Assembly (NCBI RefSeq): GCF_026965535.1
Contig: NZ_CP114039.1
Location: forward strand, 434,001 to 498,000
Source of the DNA: Corallococcus sp. NCRR
Lineage (GTDB): Bacteria > Myxococcota > Myxococcia > Myxococcales > Myxococcaceae
Direction of reading: 5' to 3'
DNA length: 64,000 nucleotides
The notes under the pieces were generated by a model. It was not told the DNA's origin, searched no databases, and was given only the letters and a program-made list of their open reading frames with translations. The first letter of the stretch is position 1, and every line of letters starts with the position of its first letter. Both the position numbers and the translations under genes were made by a program. Below are positions 52,285 through 62,752 of this stretch, piece by piece.

Positions 52285-52725
52285 ATGAAACTCCAGACCA
52301 CGCTGACCACTGTTCTCGCCCTCGCCACGGGCGCCGCGGAAGCCCGGGACCCCGCGCAGGACGAGCGCGAGCTGCTCAAGGTCGAGGCCGCGCTCTGCCG
52401 CGCCTTCGAGACTGGCGACGTCGCCACGCTGCGCAAGAGCCTGGACGCGCGCTTCACGCTCACCGACTCCAAGGGCACGGTGACCGACCTGGAGCAGAAC
52501 CTGGCGGAGGTGGCGAAGAAGGACCCCGTCTACGAGGTCTTCCGCAACCACCACCAGAAGATCCGTCTGTACGGAGACGCCGCCGTCGTCACCGGCATCA
52601 CCACCCTCAAGGGCCACTCCGGCAAGACGCAGTTCGAAGGCGACTTCCAGTTCACCGACACCTGGGTCTACCGCGATGGTCAGTGGAAGCTCGCCGCGAG
52701 CCACGCGACCCGGCTGTCCAGGTAA
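52285..52725 (+). CDS. DUF4440/NTF2-like secreted protein
   Basis: This 146-residue protein has a short signal (MKLQTTLTTVLALATGAAEA) and one NTF2-like (DUF4440 / SnoaL-type) cone domain: ELLKVEAALCRAFETGDVATLRKSLDARFTLTDSKG, VVTGITTLKGH and FTDTWVYRDGQWKLAASHATR. These domains bind small hydrophobic ligands or catalyse simple isomerisations; most exported ones are uncharacterised. It is divergent from the thiolase-like gene and convergent, at 6 nt, with the DUF4328 gene. Confidence 0.9.
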   Translation: MKLQTTLTTVLALATGAAEARDPAQDERELLKVEAALCRAFETGDVATLRKSLDARFTLTDSKGTVTDLEQNLAEVAKKDPVYEVFRNHHQKIRLYGDAAVVTGITTLKGHSGKTQFEGDFQFTDTWVYRDGQWKLAASHATRLSR

Positions 52726-52731
52726 CCTGCC

Positions 52732-53532
52732 TCACGCCGCTTCGGCCCCGGCCTCCGGCACGGGGCCGTCCGCGAACTCCAGCCCGTCGCGCCGCTGGTC
52801 GAGCTTCTCCTGGAGCGCCCGGATGATCTGGACGCTGAAGAGGGCCATGACCAGGGCGGAGCCCGCGGCGATCAGCCCCACCACGGCGCCGGCGGTCGAC
52901 ATGCCCCCGTCCGCCGTCTCCAGCTTCCCGATGATCCGCTGGTCCACCTGGTTCATGATCCGCGACAGGACGTTGGCCCCCCACCACATGGAGAGGGGAA
53001 GCACCGCGGCGAAGTGCGCCCCACCCAGCCGCGTCGCGACCTCCTTCATGAGGTGGTAGGGCTTCACCCAGTTCGCCAGGGGAATCAGCCACCACCAGAC
53101 CGCCATCGCTGGGGAATCCCCGATGTCTCTTCCCAGGGCCTTGAGCTGACGGACGACCCGGTGGAACCACATCAGGAGGAAGACCTGGGCCAGGACCCCT
53201 GCCCCCACGTTCAGGAAGACCACGCCCGCGGCGGGCAGGCCCTGCACCTGCTCGGTGAACACCCCCAGGAACAGGATGACGTGGAGGCCCAGGCTCAACA
53301 GGTCCGTCGCCGCGGAGAACTGGAGCGCGGTCACCGCTCGCCGAGCCCGGCCACGCGAGTCAGGCACCTCCAGGGCGGAGAACCGCAGGCACTCGCGGCA
53401 CCAGCCGTTCTCCTGGCCACACCCCGAGCAGACATATCTTCCACACCGAGCGCAGGTGCGCACCGCTTCCCTTTCGGGATGCTGCGGACACACGGCCTGC
53501 GGCTCAACTTCCCCCTCGACGGCACTGAGCAT
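52732..53532 (-). CDS. DUF4328 membrane protein with zinc finger
   Basis: This 266-residue protein has an N-terminal Cys/His zinc-finger (CPQHPEREAVRTCARCGRYVCSGCGQENGWCREC, about residues 15-48; B-box-like spacing) and a membrane domain of five or so helices. The segment SPAMAVWWWLIPLANWVKPYHLMKEVA fits DUF4328. The C-terminal helix ends in a coiled, charged tail (LQEKLDQRRDGLEF). Its function is not known. The cytoplasmic finger plus membrane core suggests a sensor or adaptor. It is on the same strand as the MocR gene, 24 nt after it. Confidence 0.87.
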   Translation of the reverse strand: MLSAVEGEVEPQAVCPQHPEREAVRTCARCGRYVCSGCGQENGWCRECLRFSALEVPDSRGRARRAVTALQFSAATDLLSLGLHVILFLGVFTEQVQGLPAAGVVFLNVGAGVLAQVFLLMWFHRVVRQLKALGRDIGDSPAMAVWWWLIPLANWVKPYHLMKEVATRLGGAHFAAVLPLSMWWGANVLSRIMNQVDQRIIGKLETADGGMSTAGAVVGLIAAGSALVMALFSVQIIRALQEKLDQRRDGLEFADGPVPEAGAEAA

Positions 53533-53556
53533 GAAGAGAGGAATTAGGACCTGTCT

Positions 53557-54996
53557 TCAATCCCTCGTCAATCCCACATAGGCAAGGCTGGCGCCCAGCC
53601 GCTTCATGCCTTCTGGAATGCGTGTCGCGGGAATGCCGCCATAGCCCAGCACCAGCCCTGGCCGCGCGCGAGGTCCCATGAAGTAACGCGACAGGGTGAT
53701 GAGCCCGACCCCCGCGGCCCGGGCTCGCGCCACCGTCTCGCGCTCCAGCGCCATGCCACCCCGCCGGAACGTCGCGCACAGGTGCAGGCCCGCCACGGAG
53801 GGCACCCCCTGGAGCCAGTCGCCGCAATGGCGCGCAAGCCCCTCCGCCACGCGCTCGTGCCGCGCCTCGTAGTCCCGCCGCATCTTGCGGATGTGCCGCG
53901 CCAGCAGCCCGCTGTCGATGAACCGCGCGAGCGCGGCCTGCTCCGGCACCGGGCTGTGCCAGTCCATCACGCGCCGGGCCCACCGCAGCTCCCGCTGGAG
54001 CGACGGCGGCGCGACGAGGAACCCCATCCGCAGCATGGGCACCATCACCTTCGAGAACGAGCCCACGTAGAGCACCCGCCCGGAGCGGTCCATCCCATGC
54101 AACGTCTCCAGGGGCCGGCCGCCAAAGCGGAACTCACTGTCGTAGTCGTCTTCAATCACCACCGCGTCCCGCCGCTTCGCCCACTCCAGCAGCGCCACCC
54201 GGCGCGCGGGTGACATGGGCATGCCCAGCGGGAACTGGTGCGACGGCGTGACGTAGACGAGCCGCGCGGCGTCCGGCAGCGCCGCCACGTCCAGCCCCTC
54301 CGCGTCCACCGGCACCGGCACGACGCGCGCTCCCAGCGACTGGAACACCTGCCGCGCGGGCGGATAGCCCGGCTCCTCCATGGCGACGCAGTCCCCCGGC
54401 TCGATGAGCACCCGGCCCACGAGGTCCAGCGCCTGCTGCGCGCCATTGGTGATGAACACGTCCTCCGCCTCCGCACGCACGCCCCGCGAGACGCCCACGT
54501 GCCGGGCCACCGCCTCCCGCAGCCCCCGGTGCCCGGCGGCGTCCACGTAGCCTCCGGACACCGTGGCGGCCCGCAGCTGGCGCGCCACCAGCCGGCGCCA
54601 GGACTCGAAGGGGAAGCCCGAGACATCCGGGCTGCCCACGCCAAAGTCATACGCGGCGGGAGCCAGCGGAGCGGGCAGGTCCGGCAGCGAACGCCAGAAG
54701 GCCCGCGCGCGCAGCGGCACCTGGGCCTCCCGCCCTGCCCTGCCGCGCGGCCGGGAGGCCTCCCCCTGGACGAAGCTCCCCGCCCGCGTGCGCCCCGCGA
54801 TGAGCCCCTCGGCGGTGAGCCATTCATACGCCACGCCCACGGTGTTGCGGGCCACGTCCAGGCGCAGGGCCAGCTCGCGGGTGGGCGGCAACCGCTCCCC
54901 ACGCCGCAGGCGCCCGTCCAGGATGGCCGCGCGCAGCCCCCGGTAGATCTGCCCGGCCAGGTCCCGGCGTCCCCGGAGCTCCACATGGAAGTCCAT
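53557..54996 (-). CDS. MocR family transcriptional regulator
   Basis: This 479-residue regulator has a GntR-type winged helix (about 10-75; AGQIYRGLRAAILDGRL, LPPTRELALRLDVARNTV, LIAGRTRAGSFV) fused to a fold-type I aminotransferase domain. The PLP lysine is K316 in YVGSFSKVMVP; other conserved blocks are NGAQQALDL, EEPGYPPARQVF, TPSHQFPLG and EDDYDSEFRF. Such proteins sense PLP or amino compounds. It is divergent from the cupin dioxygenase gene, with an ATTGG/CCAAT operator-like cluster in between, so it probably controls that gene and itself. Confidence 0.94.
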   Translation of the reverse strand: MDFHVELRGRRDLAGQIYRGLRAAILDGRLRRGERLPPTRELALRLDVARNTVGVAYEWLTAEGLIAGRTRAGSFVQGEASRPRGRAGREAQVPLRARAFWRSLPDLPAPLAPAAYDFGVGSPDVSGFPFESWRRLVARQLRAATVSGGYVDAAGHRGLREAVARHVGVSRGVRAEAEDVFITNGAQQALDLVGRVLIEPGDCVAMEEPGYPPARQVFQSLGARVVPVPVDAEGLDVAALPDAARLVYVTPSHQFPLGMPMSPARRVALLEWAKRRDAVVIEDDYDSEFRFGGRPLETLHGMDRSGRVLYVGSFSKVMVPMLRMGFLVAPPSLQRELRWARRVMDWHSPVPEQAALARFIDSGLLARHIRKMRRDYEARHERVAEGLARHCGDWLQGVPSVAGLHLCATFRRGGMALERETVARARAAGVGLITLSRYFMGPRARPGLVLGYGGIPATRIPEGMKRLGASLAYVGLTRD

Positions 54997-55011
54997 GCCG
55001 CATCCTCCCAC

Positions 55012-55039
55012 GGATTGGCCCAATGGATTTCGCCAATCC
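55012..55039. promoter_or_regulatory. candidate MocR operator
   Basis: Between the divergent MocR and cupin genes, GGATTGG (55012-55018) and CCAATCC (55033-55039) form a 7-bp inverted repeat. A second CCAAT at 55020-55024 makes ATTGG-C-CCAAT a near-adjacent palindrome and gives two direct CCAAT half-sites 13 bp apart. Such paired inverted and direct half-sites are typical of MocR/GntR regulators. Confidence 0.6.
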
Positions 55040-55079
55040 TGGCCCTGCCACCGGGCCAGCGGAGGACCATCCTTCCGCC

Positions 55080-55535
55080 ATGACCGATTCCACCTACGCC
55101 TCCCACCCCGTCGACTCCGAACGCATGCCATGGATTCCCATGGGCCGGCCCGGGCTCGCGTTCAAGCCGCTGCGCTTCTTCCGCGATGGCAGCGGCTGGA
55201 TGTACCTCTTCCGCCTGGAGCCCGGCACCCTCATCCCCCGGCACCGCCACATGGGCGAGTCGCACGCCTACAACATCTCCGGGCGCCGCAAGCTGCTCGA
55301 CACCGGCGAGGTGATTGGCCCGGGCACGTATGTCTATGAGCCGCCCGGCAACGTGGACAGCTGGCAGGTCGTGGGCGATGAGCCCCTCGTGCTGCACATC
55401 ACCGTGAAGGGCGGCATCGAATACCTGGGCGAAGACGGCCAGGTCCTCCGGAGCGTGAGCCCCGCGGAGCGGCTGGAGACGTACCGCCGCTGGTGCCAGG
55501 AGCACGGCGTGGAGGCGCTCGCCACCATCGAGTGA
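55080..55535 (+). CDS. cupin protein, 2,4'-dihydroxyacetophenone dioxygenase family
   Basis: This 151-residue single-domain cupin has the DAD-type motif PGTLIPRHRHMGESHAYNISG (three His and a Glu as metal ligands) near residues 62-82 and a second motif VVGDEPLVLHITVKGG. Family enzymes use Fe(II) to cleave a C-C bond of a dihydroxyacetophenone. The start chosen is the ATG after GGAGGACC; an ATG 57 nt upstream lies inside the operator. It is divergent from the MocR gene. Actual substrate unknown. Confidence 0.87.
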   Translation: MTDSTYASHPVDSERMPWIPMGRPGLAFKPLRFFRDGSGWMYLFRLEPGTLIPRHRHMGESHAYNISGRRKLLDTGEVIGPGTYVYEPPGNVDSWQVVGDEPLVLHITVKGGIEYLGEDGQVLRSVSPAERLETYRRWCQEHGVEALATIE

Positions 55536-55608
55536 CGAATGCGGTTGCCCCGGCTTCCGCCTCCGGGCAGGAGGAGTCCTGGACCCCGCACCGGAAGGAA
55601 GCCCGCCC

Positions 55609-56280
55609 ATGCCGCCCAGGCCCACCGCACCGCCCCAGCTCCAGTCCGCGCCCGAAGCGCTGCGCAAGTTCGTCGAGGGCCTGCTCACCCTGGACCTGGA
55701 GGAGCCCTGGGCCCAGCCCGCGGAGGTGAAACAGACAGGTGCCGCTGCCTGGCGGCCTCCCAATGCCTACACGCTGGTGATGGGGAACCTGGACGTCGAA
55801 GGCAACGTGGTGGTGGACGTCGCCGGGTATGACGAGGGCATCCTCGTCGTGTTCGGCGACGTCACGTGCCGCAACCTCCTCGTCGACGTGGGCTTCACCT
55901 TCGTCTGCACCGGGACGCTGCGCGTGAAGGAGACGCTCGTGGCCACGTCCATGGACAGCGTGACGTACGCGGCGGGGGTGGTGGAGGCGGAGCTCGTCGA
56001 CTCCGGCTCCGGCGCGTGGCTCACCCTCTTTGGAGACGCGTCCCAACTGCACGTGAAGCATCTCACGCATTACGTGATGAACGGCCGCAAGGTCATCAAG
56101 TCGCAGAACCCTCCCGACCTGCGCGCGCTGGTCGTTCCAGAGGTCCTGGACCTGGAGGAATGGGATTCCCTCTCCGCGCAGCAGCAGGCGGAGGAGGATC
56201 CGAAGGTCCTCATCAAGCTGGACGCGCGAGCGGCCAGCAAGCGCCTGGCCCGAGGCGAGAGCCTCTTTCTCCCGCGCTGA
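55609..56280 (+). CDS. hypothetical beta-helix-like protein
   Basis: This 223-residue soluble protein has no signal peptide. Short repeated strands such as YTLVMGNLDVEGNVVVDV, ILVVFGDVTCRNLLVDVG and FVCTGTLRVKETLVATSM look like turns of a right-handed beta-helix, as in bactofilin-type or polymer-forming proteins. The C-terminal part (residues 165-223) is helical and acidic. I did not recognise a family with certainty. It follows the cupin gene in the same direction after about 73 nt and may be transcribed with it. Confidence 0.78.
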   Translation: MPPRPTAPPQLQSAPEALRKFVEGLLTLDLEEPWAQPAEVKQTGAAAWRPPNAYTLVMGNLDVEGNVVVDVAGYDEGILVVFGDVTCRNLLVDVGFTFVCTGTLRVKETLVATSMDSVTYAAGVVEAELVDSGSGAWLTLFGDASQLHVKHLTHYVMNGRKVIKSQNPPDLRALVVPEVLDLEEWDSLSAQQQAEEDPKVLIKLDARAASKRLARGESLFLPR

Positions 56281-56441
56281 GAAGCCCTCCAGCGCCAGCT
56301 TCCGGCCCGCGCCCTGCGTGCGGGCCGTCCTCACGCGGAATGTCAGACGCGCTTGATAGCTTGCGTACTGTCCGAGGCCGACCGGACGACAGGCTTTCGC
56401 CACTCCTGGGCGAAAAGCGTTATCACAAACCGAGGAACATC

Positions 56442-57935
56442 TTGCGCAATCTTGGATGGAAGTCTTTGGCGGCGGTGTGGCTGACGTGTGCCCTGACAGG
56501 CTGTGGCGCGGAGATGGAGCAGGGCGCGGAGCCCCAGCTGGAGAAGGGCCCTCCGCCAGAAGAACGGGTGCAGGCCCTGGCCAGCTGCTCCGGCCCCATC
56601 GCCCTCACCCCCAACGTGACCGTCACCGGCATCAGCGCGAACGCCGGGGAGTATTCCTGCACGTACACGCTGTACGTCGCGTCCGCGAACAGCAACCTCA
56701 CCTTCAGCACCTCCGGCGGCTCGGGCGACGTGGACCTGTACGTGAAGTACGGCTCGGAGCCGACCACGGGGAGCAGCACCTGTAGCTCCGCGGGCAGCAC
56801 CAGCACGGAGTCCTGCACCATCACCGGCTCACAGGTGGGCACGTATTACGTGAAGCTGTATGGCTATTCCGCGTTCAGCGGCGCGACCCTGAAGGCGACG
56901 TCCACGCCGTCCGGTCCCACGGGCTGCACCAGCAGCACCACGCTGACCAAGGACGTGCCCCTGAACGGCATCGGCGCGACCGCGGGCAACTGGTCCTGCA
57001 TCTACAAGCTGTCCGTCCCCACCGGCGCAACCCACGTGACGTTCACCACCACCGGCAGCGGCGACGCCGACCTGTTCGTGCGCCGGGAGGCCTCTCCCAC
57101 CGAGTCGGTCTACGACTGCAGGTCCAACAGCTACTACAGCAGCTATGAGACGTGCACCCTCCCCGTGTCGTCCACGGGCATCTACTGGGCGCGCCTGTAC
57201 GGCACCGGGGACTTCTCCAATGTGAGCATCACGGGCACGTACACCCTGTCGGAGGGACAGCCGGGGTGCACGACCACCAGCGCGCTCAACAACAACACCC
57301 CCATGTATGGCGTGAGCGCGCCGTCCGGGGCCTTCTCCTGCGACTACACGCTCGACATCCCGTCGGGGGCCACGAGCGTCACCTTCAGCACCACGAACGG
57401 CTCGGGCGGCACCGCGCGCCTCTACGCGAAGCGCGGCAGCTCCCCCACCCTGTCCTCCTATGACTGCCTGGCCAACACGAGCGGCACCAACAACCAGTCG
57501 TGCACGCTCACCAACCCCACGGCGGGCACCTGGCACGTGCGCGTGTACAACGCGTCCTCGTCCACGGCGCTCACCAACGCCTCCGTGCGCGGCGCCTACG
57601 TCACCGGCGGCACGGGCAACCCGGGCACCGGCACGCTGACGAACGGAGTCCCGGTAACGGGCCTGTCGGGCGCGCAGGGGTCGTACCGCTACTGGACCGT
57701 CACCGTGCCTGCCGGGAAGACCTCGCTGCTCGTGCAGACGATGTTCGGCACGGGTGACGCGGACCTGTACGTCCGCCTGGGCTCGCGGCCCGAGGACTAC
57801 GTCTACGACTGCCGCCCCCTGACCAGTGGCAACACGGAGTCGTGCCTCATCAACGCCCCCACGGCGGGCGTCTACCACGTGATGATCAAGGGCTATACGG
57901 ACTACTCCGGCGTGACGCTGAAGGCGTCCTACTGA
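56442..57935 (+). CDS. PPC-domain repeat lipoprotein, TTG start
   Basis: This is a lipoprotein of about 497 residues. The start chosen is a TTG with GAGGA at 6-nt spacing, giving MRNLGWKSLAAVWLTCALTGCG (lipobox LTGC); the open frame continues upstream but without signal features. The mature part holds four pre-peptidase C-terminal (PPC) domains of about 100 residues, each with Y-x-x-x-VPxGATxVTF, GSGDADLFVR/GSGDVDLYVK, a Cys pair and GxYYVKLYGYS-type ends. PPC domains often flank secreted proteases; here no catalytic domain is present, so it may bind carbohydrate or act as a surface coat protein. A strong hairpin follows. Confidence 0.86.
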   Translation: MRNLGWKSLAAVWLTCALTGCGAEMEQGAEPQLEKGPPPEERVQALASCSGPIALTPNVTVTGISANAGEYSCTYTLYVASANSNLTFSTSGGSGDVDLYVKYGSEPTTGSSTCSSAGSTSTESCTITGSQVGTYYVKLYGYSAFSGATLKATSTPSGPTGCTSSTTLTKDVPLNGIGATAGNWSCIYKLSVPTGATHVTFTTTGSGDADLFVRREASPTESVYDCRSNSYYSSYETCTLPVSSTGIYWARLYGTGDFSNVSITGTYTLSEGQPGCTTTSALNNNTPMYGVSAPSGAFSCDYTLDIPSGATSVTFSTTNGSGGTARLYAKRGSSPTLSSYDCLANTSGTNNQSCTLTNPTAGTWHVRVYNASSSTALTNASVRGAYVTGGTGNPGTGTLTNGVPVTGLSGAQGSYRYWTVTVPAGKTSLLVQTMFGTGDADLYVRLGSRPEDYVYDCRPLTSGNTESCLINAPTAGVYHVMIKGYTDYSGVTLKASY

Positions 57936-57968
57936 AGCCGTCCCGCGAACCTGATGTGTGAAGCAGTG

Positions 57969-58004
57969 CCCGGCCCCGAGGTGATTTCTTCCCTCGGGGC
58001 CGGG
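57969..58004 (+). terminator. stem-loop terminator after PPC lipoprotein
   Basis: A perfect 13-bp inverted repeat CCCGGCCCCGAGG/CCTCGGGGCCGGG with a 10-nt loop lies 33 nt after the stop of the PPC lipoprotein and before sthA. No U-run follows. Confidence 0.7.
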
Positions 58005-58026
58005 GTTGGGGGAACACTCCGGACCC

Positions 58027-59424
<1,398 letters not shown>

Positions 59425-59435
59425 AGAAACACGAA

Positions 59436-59469
59436 GGGCACCGCGGGCGCTTGCAGGCCCACGGTGCCC
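59436..59469. terminator. bidirectional terminator between sthA and ahcY
   Basis: An 8-bp inverted repeat GGGCACCG/CGGTGCCC encloses a further GGGC/GCCC stem. It is placed between the convergent stops of sthA and ahcY and can end both transcripts. Confidence 0.65.
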
Positions 59470-59493
59470 CGGGTGTGTCACGTCAGGCGGTGA

Positions 59494-60924
59494 CTAGTAG
59501 CGGTAGGTGTCCTGCTTGTAGGGGCCGCTCTTCTCCACGCCGATGTACTGCGCCTGCTCCGGGGTGAGCTCCGTGAGCTGGGCGTTGAGCTTCTTGAGCT
59601 GGAGGCGGGCGACCTTCTCGTCCAGGTGCTTGGGCAGCACGTACACCTTGCCCACCTGGTACTTGTCGCTGTGCGAGTACAGCTCGATCTGCGCGATGGT
59701 CTGGTTCGCGAAGGAGCTGGACATCACGTAGCTGGGGTGGCCCGTGCCGCAGCCCAGGTTCACCAGGCGGCCCTTGGCCAGCAGGATGATGCGCTTGTTG
59801 TCCGGGAAGATGACGTGGTCGACCTGGGGCTTGATCTCCTCCCACTGGTACTTCTCCAGGGAGGCGACCTCGATCTCATTGTCGAAGTGGCCGATGTTGC
59901 AGACGATGGCCTGGTCCTTCATCTTGGCCATGTGCTCATGGGTGATGACGGACTTGTTGCCCGTGGCGGTGACGAAGATGTCCGCCTTGTCCGCGGCGTA
60001 GTCCATGGTCACGACGCGGTAGCCCTCCATCGCGGCCTGGAGCGCGCAGATGGGGTCGATTTCCGTCACCCACACCTGGGCGGACAGCGCGCGCAGGGCC
60101 TGCGCGGAGCCCTTGCCCACGTCGCCGTAGCCCGCGACGACGGCGATCTTCCCGGCAACCATCACGTCCGTGGCGCGCTTGATGCCGTCCACCAGGGACT
60201 CACGGCAGCCGTAGAGGTTGTCGAACTTGCTCTTCGTCACGCTGTCGTTGACGTTGATGGCGCGGAACAGGAGCGTGCCCTTCTGGGACATCTCCTGCAG
60301 GCGGTGCACGCCCGTGGTCGTCTCCTCGGTGACGCCGAGGATCTTGGCGCTCTTGCGCGAGTACCAGGTGGCGTCCTCGGCAAGCTTGGCCTTGATGGAG
60401 GCGTACAGCTCCGTCTCCTCCTCGCTCTGGGGGTTCGCGATGACGGACAGGTCCTTCTCCGCGCGCTTGCCCAGGTGCATGAGCAGCGTGGCGTCACCGC
60501 CGTCGTCGAGGATCATGTTCGGACCCTCGTGGTCGCTGCCGGCGGGGCCGAACTCGAAGATGCGGTGGGTGAAGTCCCAGTACTCCTTGAGGGACTCGCC
60601 CTTGTGCGCGAACACCGGCGTGCCGGCCTCCACCAGCGCGGCGGCGGCGTGGTCCTGCGTGGAGAAGATGTTGCAGGACGCCCAGCGCACCTGCGCGCCC
60701 AGCGCCTGGAGCGTCTCCACCAGCACGGCGGTCTGGATGGTCATGTGCAGCGAGCCCGTGACGCGAGCGCCCTTGAGCGGCTGCTGCTTCGCGTACTCCT
60801 CGCGGATCGCCATGAGCGCGGGCATCTCGCTCTCGGCGATGCGGATCTCCTTGCGGCCCCAGCTGGCGAGCTTGAGGTCGGCGATGGCGTAGTCCTGATT
60901 CTGCTGCTTGATAACCGCGGTCAT
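59494..60924 (-). CDS. ahcY: adenosylhomocysteinase
   Basis: This 476-residue S-adenosylhomocysteine hydrolase splits S-adenosylhomocysteine to adenosine and homocysteine in the methyl cycle, with bound NAD+. The start gives [17 protein letters not shown], as in homologues; the frame goes 25 codons further upstream without similarity. Visible are [12 protein letters not shown], the cofactor motif [11 protein letters not shown] near 265, ATGNKSVI, and the C-terminal [17 protein letters not shown]...YKQDTYRY signature. Length and order are normal. No riboswitch of the SAH type was found upstream. Confidence 0.97.
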   Translation of the reverse strand: MTAVIKQQNQDYAIADLKLASWGRKEIRIAESEMPALMAIREEYAKQQPLKGARVTGSLHMTIQTAVLVETLQALGAQVRWASCNIFSTQDHAAAALVEAGTPVFAHKGESLKEYWDFTHRIFEFGPAGSDHEGPNMILDDGGDATLLMHLGKRAEKDLSVIANPQSEEETELYASIKAKLAEDATWYSRKSAKILGVTEETTTGVHRLQEMSQKGTLLFRAINVNDSVTKSKFDNLYGCRESLVDGIKRATDVMVAGKIAVVAGYGDVGKGSAQALRALSAQVWVTEIDPICALQAAMEGYRVVTMDYAADKADIFVTATGNKSVITHEHMAKMKDQAIVCNIGHFDNEIEVASLEKYQWEEIKPQVDHVIFPDNKRIILLAKGRLVNLGCGTGHPSYVMSSSFANQTIAQIELYSHSDKYQVGKVYVLPKHLDEKVARLQLKKLNAQLTELTPEQAQYIGVEKSGPYKQDTYRY

Positions 60925-61301
60925 GTGTGGCTCCGGATCCAGGGTGGCGCGCCTGCTGGCAAGGGAGCGGCCGTGCCCTGGGAAGAAAGGCCGCCTCACC
61001 CTCGCGAGAAACGCGTTCAGGTGAGCGCCGTTGGGTCATTCGGCTTCGAGCCTGGGGCCGGGAAGGCCTCGCAACGCTCCTCGAAGTCGCGGGGGAAACT
61101 ACGAGATGGCGCCCTGAATTTCAAAGGGAGATTGCCCCCGGGGAGGCGGCCGGAAGTCGCACCCGAGGTGTCCTGGCGGACAGCCTCAGGGAATGTCACG
61201 AGGGGTGGGAGAAGCTGCCCCCTCCTCCGGCTGAACGCGGGCGTGCTCTCCCTGTCGAATGGCAGGAGACCGGGCGAGGCCCCATCGTGGTGTCCGAGGT
61301 G
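60925..61301. other. intergenic region upstream of ahcY
   Basis: This 377-nt gap between ahcY (minus) and the small lipoprotein gene (minus) has no gene I can support. Open frames exist on both strands but show no family features. It must include the ahcY promoter; no clear -35/-10 or SAH riboswitch core was seen. Confidence 0.5.
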
Positions 61302-61793
61302 TCACCGGAACGCATTGACCACGACGGCTGACGCCACGGAGCCATCGAGAATGGCCGTGCCGGGCTTTGACTCGGGTCGCTTCCGCATCTGGTCCTCGCT
61401 CAGCCGTGCCACGGCGCAGATGGGGACCTCGTCGCCGTCGGGTGGATGGGCCTTGTAGTACCGGACAACGGCCTGTGGCCCGCTCGTCCAGACCTCTCCG
61501 TACAGCCGTGTTGTCGTCTCCAGCGGGCCCAGATCGCGCATGAGGACGCTCTCAATCGGGCCATCGTAGAGGGTGATGCGGCGCGATCTCATCTGGTTCG
61601 CGTCCAGCTCCACGAGCGCGGCGTCCCCCACATGCAGCTTCAGGTATCGCATGGCTTCGAGCGCCTTCTCTGGACACGCCTGCATTCCAGGAGAGCCGTC
61701 CGAGCGCAATGAAACGCCACCGGCCGTGGTGCACGCAGAGGACGTGACAAGCAGGATGATAGAGGAGAGCAGGGGGGCTCGGTGGGTGGGCAT
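61302..61793 (-). CDS. small lipoprotein downstream of DUF2381 gene
   Basis: This 163-residue predicted lipoprotein (signal MPTHRAPLLSSIILLVTSSAC) has a single alpha/beta domain: PEKALEAMRYLKLHVGDAALVELDANQ, RRITLYDGPIESVLMRDLGPLETTTRLYG and VVRYYKAHPPDGDEVPICAVARL. It lies 12 nt after the DUF2381 gene on the same strand, so they are probably one operon. DUF2381 proteins in myxobacteria are often followed by such a partner lipoprotein. The gene is less GC-rich than the core of the window. Function unknown. Confidence 0.83.
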   Translation of the reverse strand: MPTHRAPLLSSIILLVTSSACTTAGGVSLRSDGSPGMQACPEKALEAMRYLKLHVGDAALVELDANQMRSRRITLYDGPIESVLMRDLGPLETTTRLYGEVWTSGPQAVVRYYKAHPPDGDEVPICAVARLSEDQMRKRPESKPGTAILDGSVASAVVVNAFR

Positions 61794-61804
61794 GTCAGGA
61801 ACTT

Positions 61805-62752
61805 CTACTGCCGAACCAGGGTGCGATCCATCCTCACCAGGACCTGCTGGTTGCCGTCAGACCTGAAGATCTGCAGGGCCAGATCCACCAATCGCCCGTT
61901 CTTCTCGAAGGCTCTCTTGTCCGCCACGACGGCGATGGTTCCTGACTGCCCTGGAGCGATCGCGGAACGGGTCATCCGAAGCGCGAAGGACTGCTTCGTG
62001 TGGCTCGTCATGTCGCGCGTCAGGTAGGCGTCCGCGAACTCCCATGTGCCGGCGGAGCCCGTGTTCGTCAGGGAGATAACGGCTGCCGCCTTGCCTTGGC
62101 CCGAGTAGACCTCAACGATCATTTCCATGTCCGGGTCTTTCGGGCGGGCGGATGCCACGAATCGAAACGGCGTCTTCTTTGCCTGCCCATTCGCCAGAAG
62201 CGTCGCGTACGCATGATCGATGGAGTTCTCCTCCTTGCGATAGCGTTCGTTTTCCTCGGTCAAGACGTCGTTCTTCTTGAGGGCGTCCATCAGGGCCGAG
62301 TGCATGGCCGCGTAGCTCTCCCGATTCTTGAACACGTCAACCTGCTGGTCGAGAATCGGTGGCCACCCACCGCCATCCTTCTCCCTCCACGGGGGCCTTA
62401 CGAGGAATGGGATCCCGGTGCCATCCGCCAGGGTCACGATCAAGGGGAGCCCTTCATCGCTGTCGAGGTCCCGGATCGGCTCGATGATGACCTTGTTGCG
62501 AACCACCGTCAGCGGTTCGAGCCGGCCCTCCCAGCCAAGGACCTTCGTCTCGCTCGGATCAACGGGGCCCTCGAAGCGCAAGGTCGTGATGACATGCCCC
62601 TTCACGTAGACGGTCTGGGTGCCGTCCGACGGGTGCTCCGAGAGCAGGATGGTCCGCTGCTTGGGGCGGTCGCACTTGTCGCTTGCCTTCACGGCCGCTC
62701 CGGTCAGCAGGACGAAAAGCAGGATCGATCTTGCGAATGGGCCAGGTCGCAT
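61805..62752 (-). CDS. DUF2381 family protein
   Basis: This is a 315-residue exported protein (signal MRPGPFARSILLFVLLTGAAVKA). It fits the DUF2381 family, which is essentially limited to myxobacteria: KCDRPKQRTILLSEHPSDG, VYVKGHVITTLRFEGPVDPS, LPLIVTLADGTGIPFLVRPPW and the C-terminal SFALRMTRSAIAPGQSGTIAVVAD with KNGRLVDLALQIF. The fold is probably all-beta (immunoglobulin-like). Family members are clustered and often linked with Ser/Thr kinases, but none is here. GC content is about 55% by eye, low for this genome. It is divergent from the SitA-like toxin. Confidence 0.88.
   Translation of the reverse strand: MRPGPFARSILLFVLLTGAAVKASDKCDRPKQRTILLSEHPSDGTQTVYVKGHVITTLRFEGPVDPSETKVLGWEGRLEPLTVVRNKVIIEPIRDLDSDEGLPLIVTLADGTGIPFLVRPPWREKDGGGWPPILDQQVDVFKNRESYAAMHSALMDALKKNDVLTEENERYRKEENSIDHAYATLLANGQAKKTPFRFVASARPKDPDMEMIVEVYSGQGKAAAVISLTNTGSAGTWEFADAYLTRDMTSHTKQSFALRMTRSAIAPGQSGTIAVVADKRAFEKNGRLVDLALQIFRSDGNQQVLVRMDRTLVRQ

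Noticed and set aside
60925-61060. Possible SAH riboswitch upstream of ahcY
   Set aside because: The conserved GAGGAGCGCUGC core and the AGGCUCGG partner were not found on the minus strand.
60927-61331. A 134-codon plus-strand frame in the gap between ahcY and the small lipoprotein
   Set aside because: No Shine-Dalgarno, no family features and it runs into the 3' end of the opposite gene.
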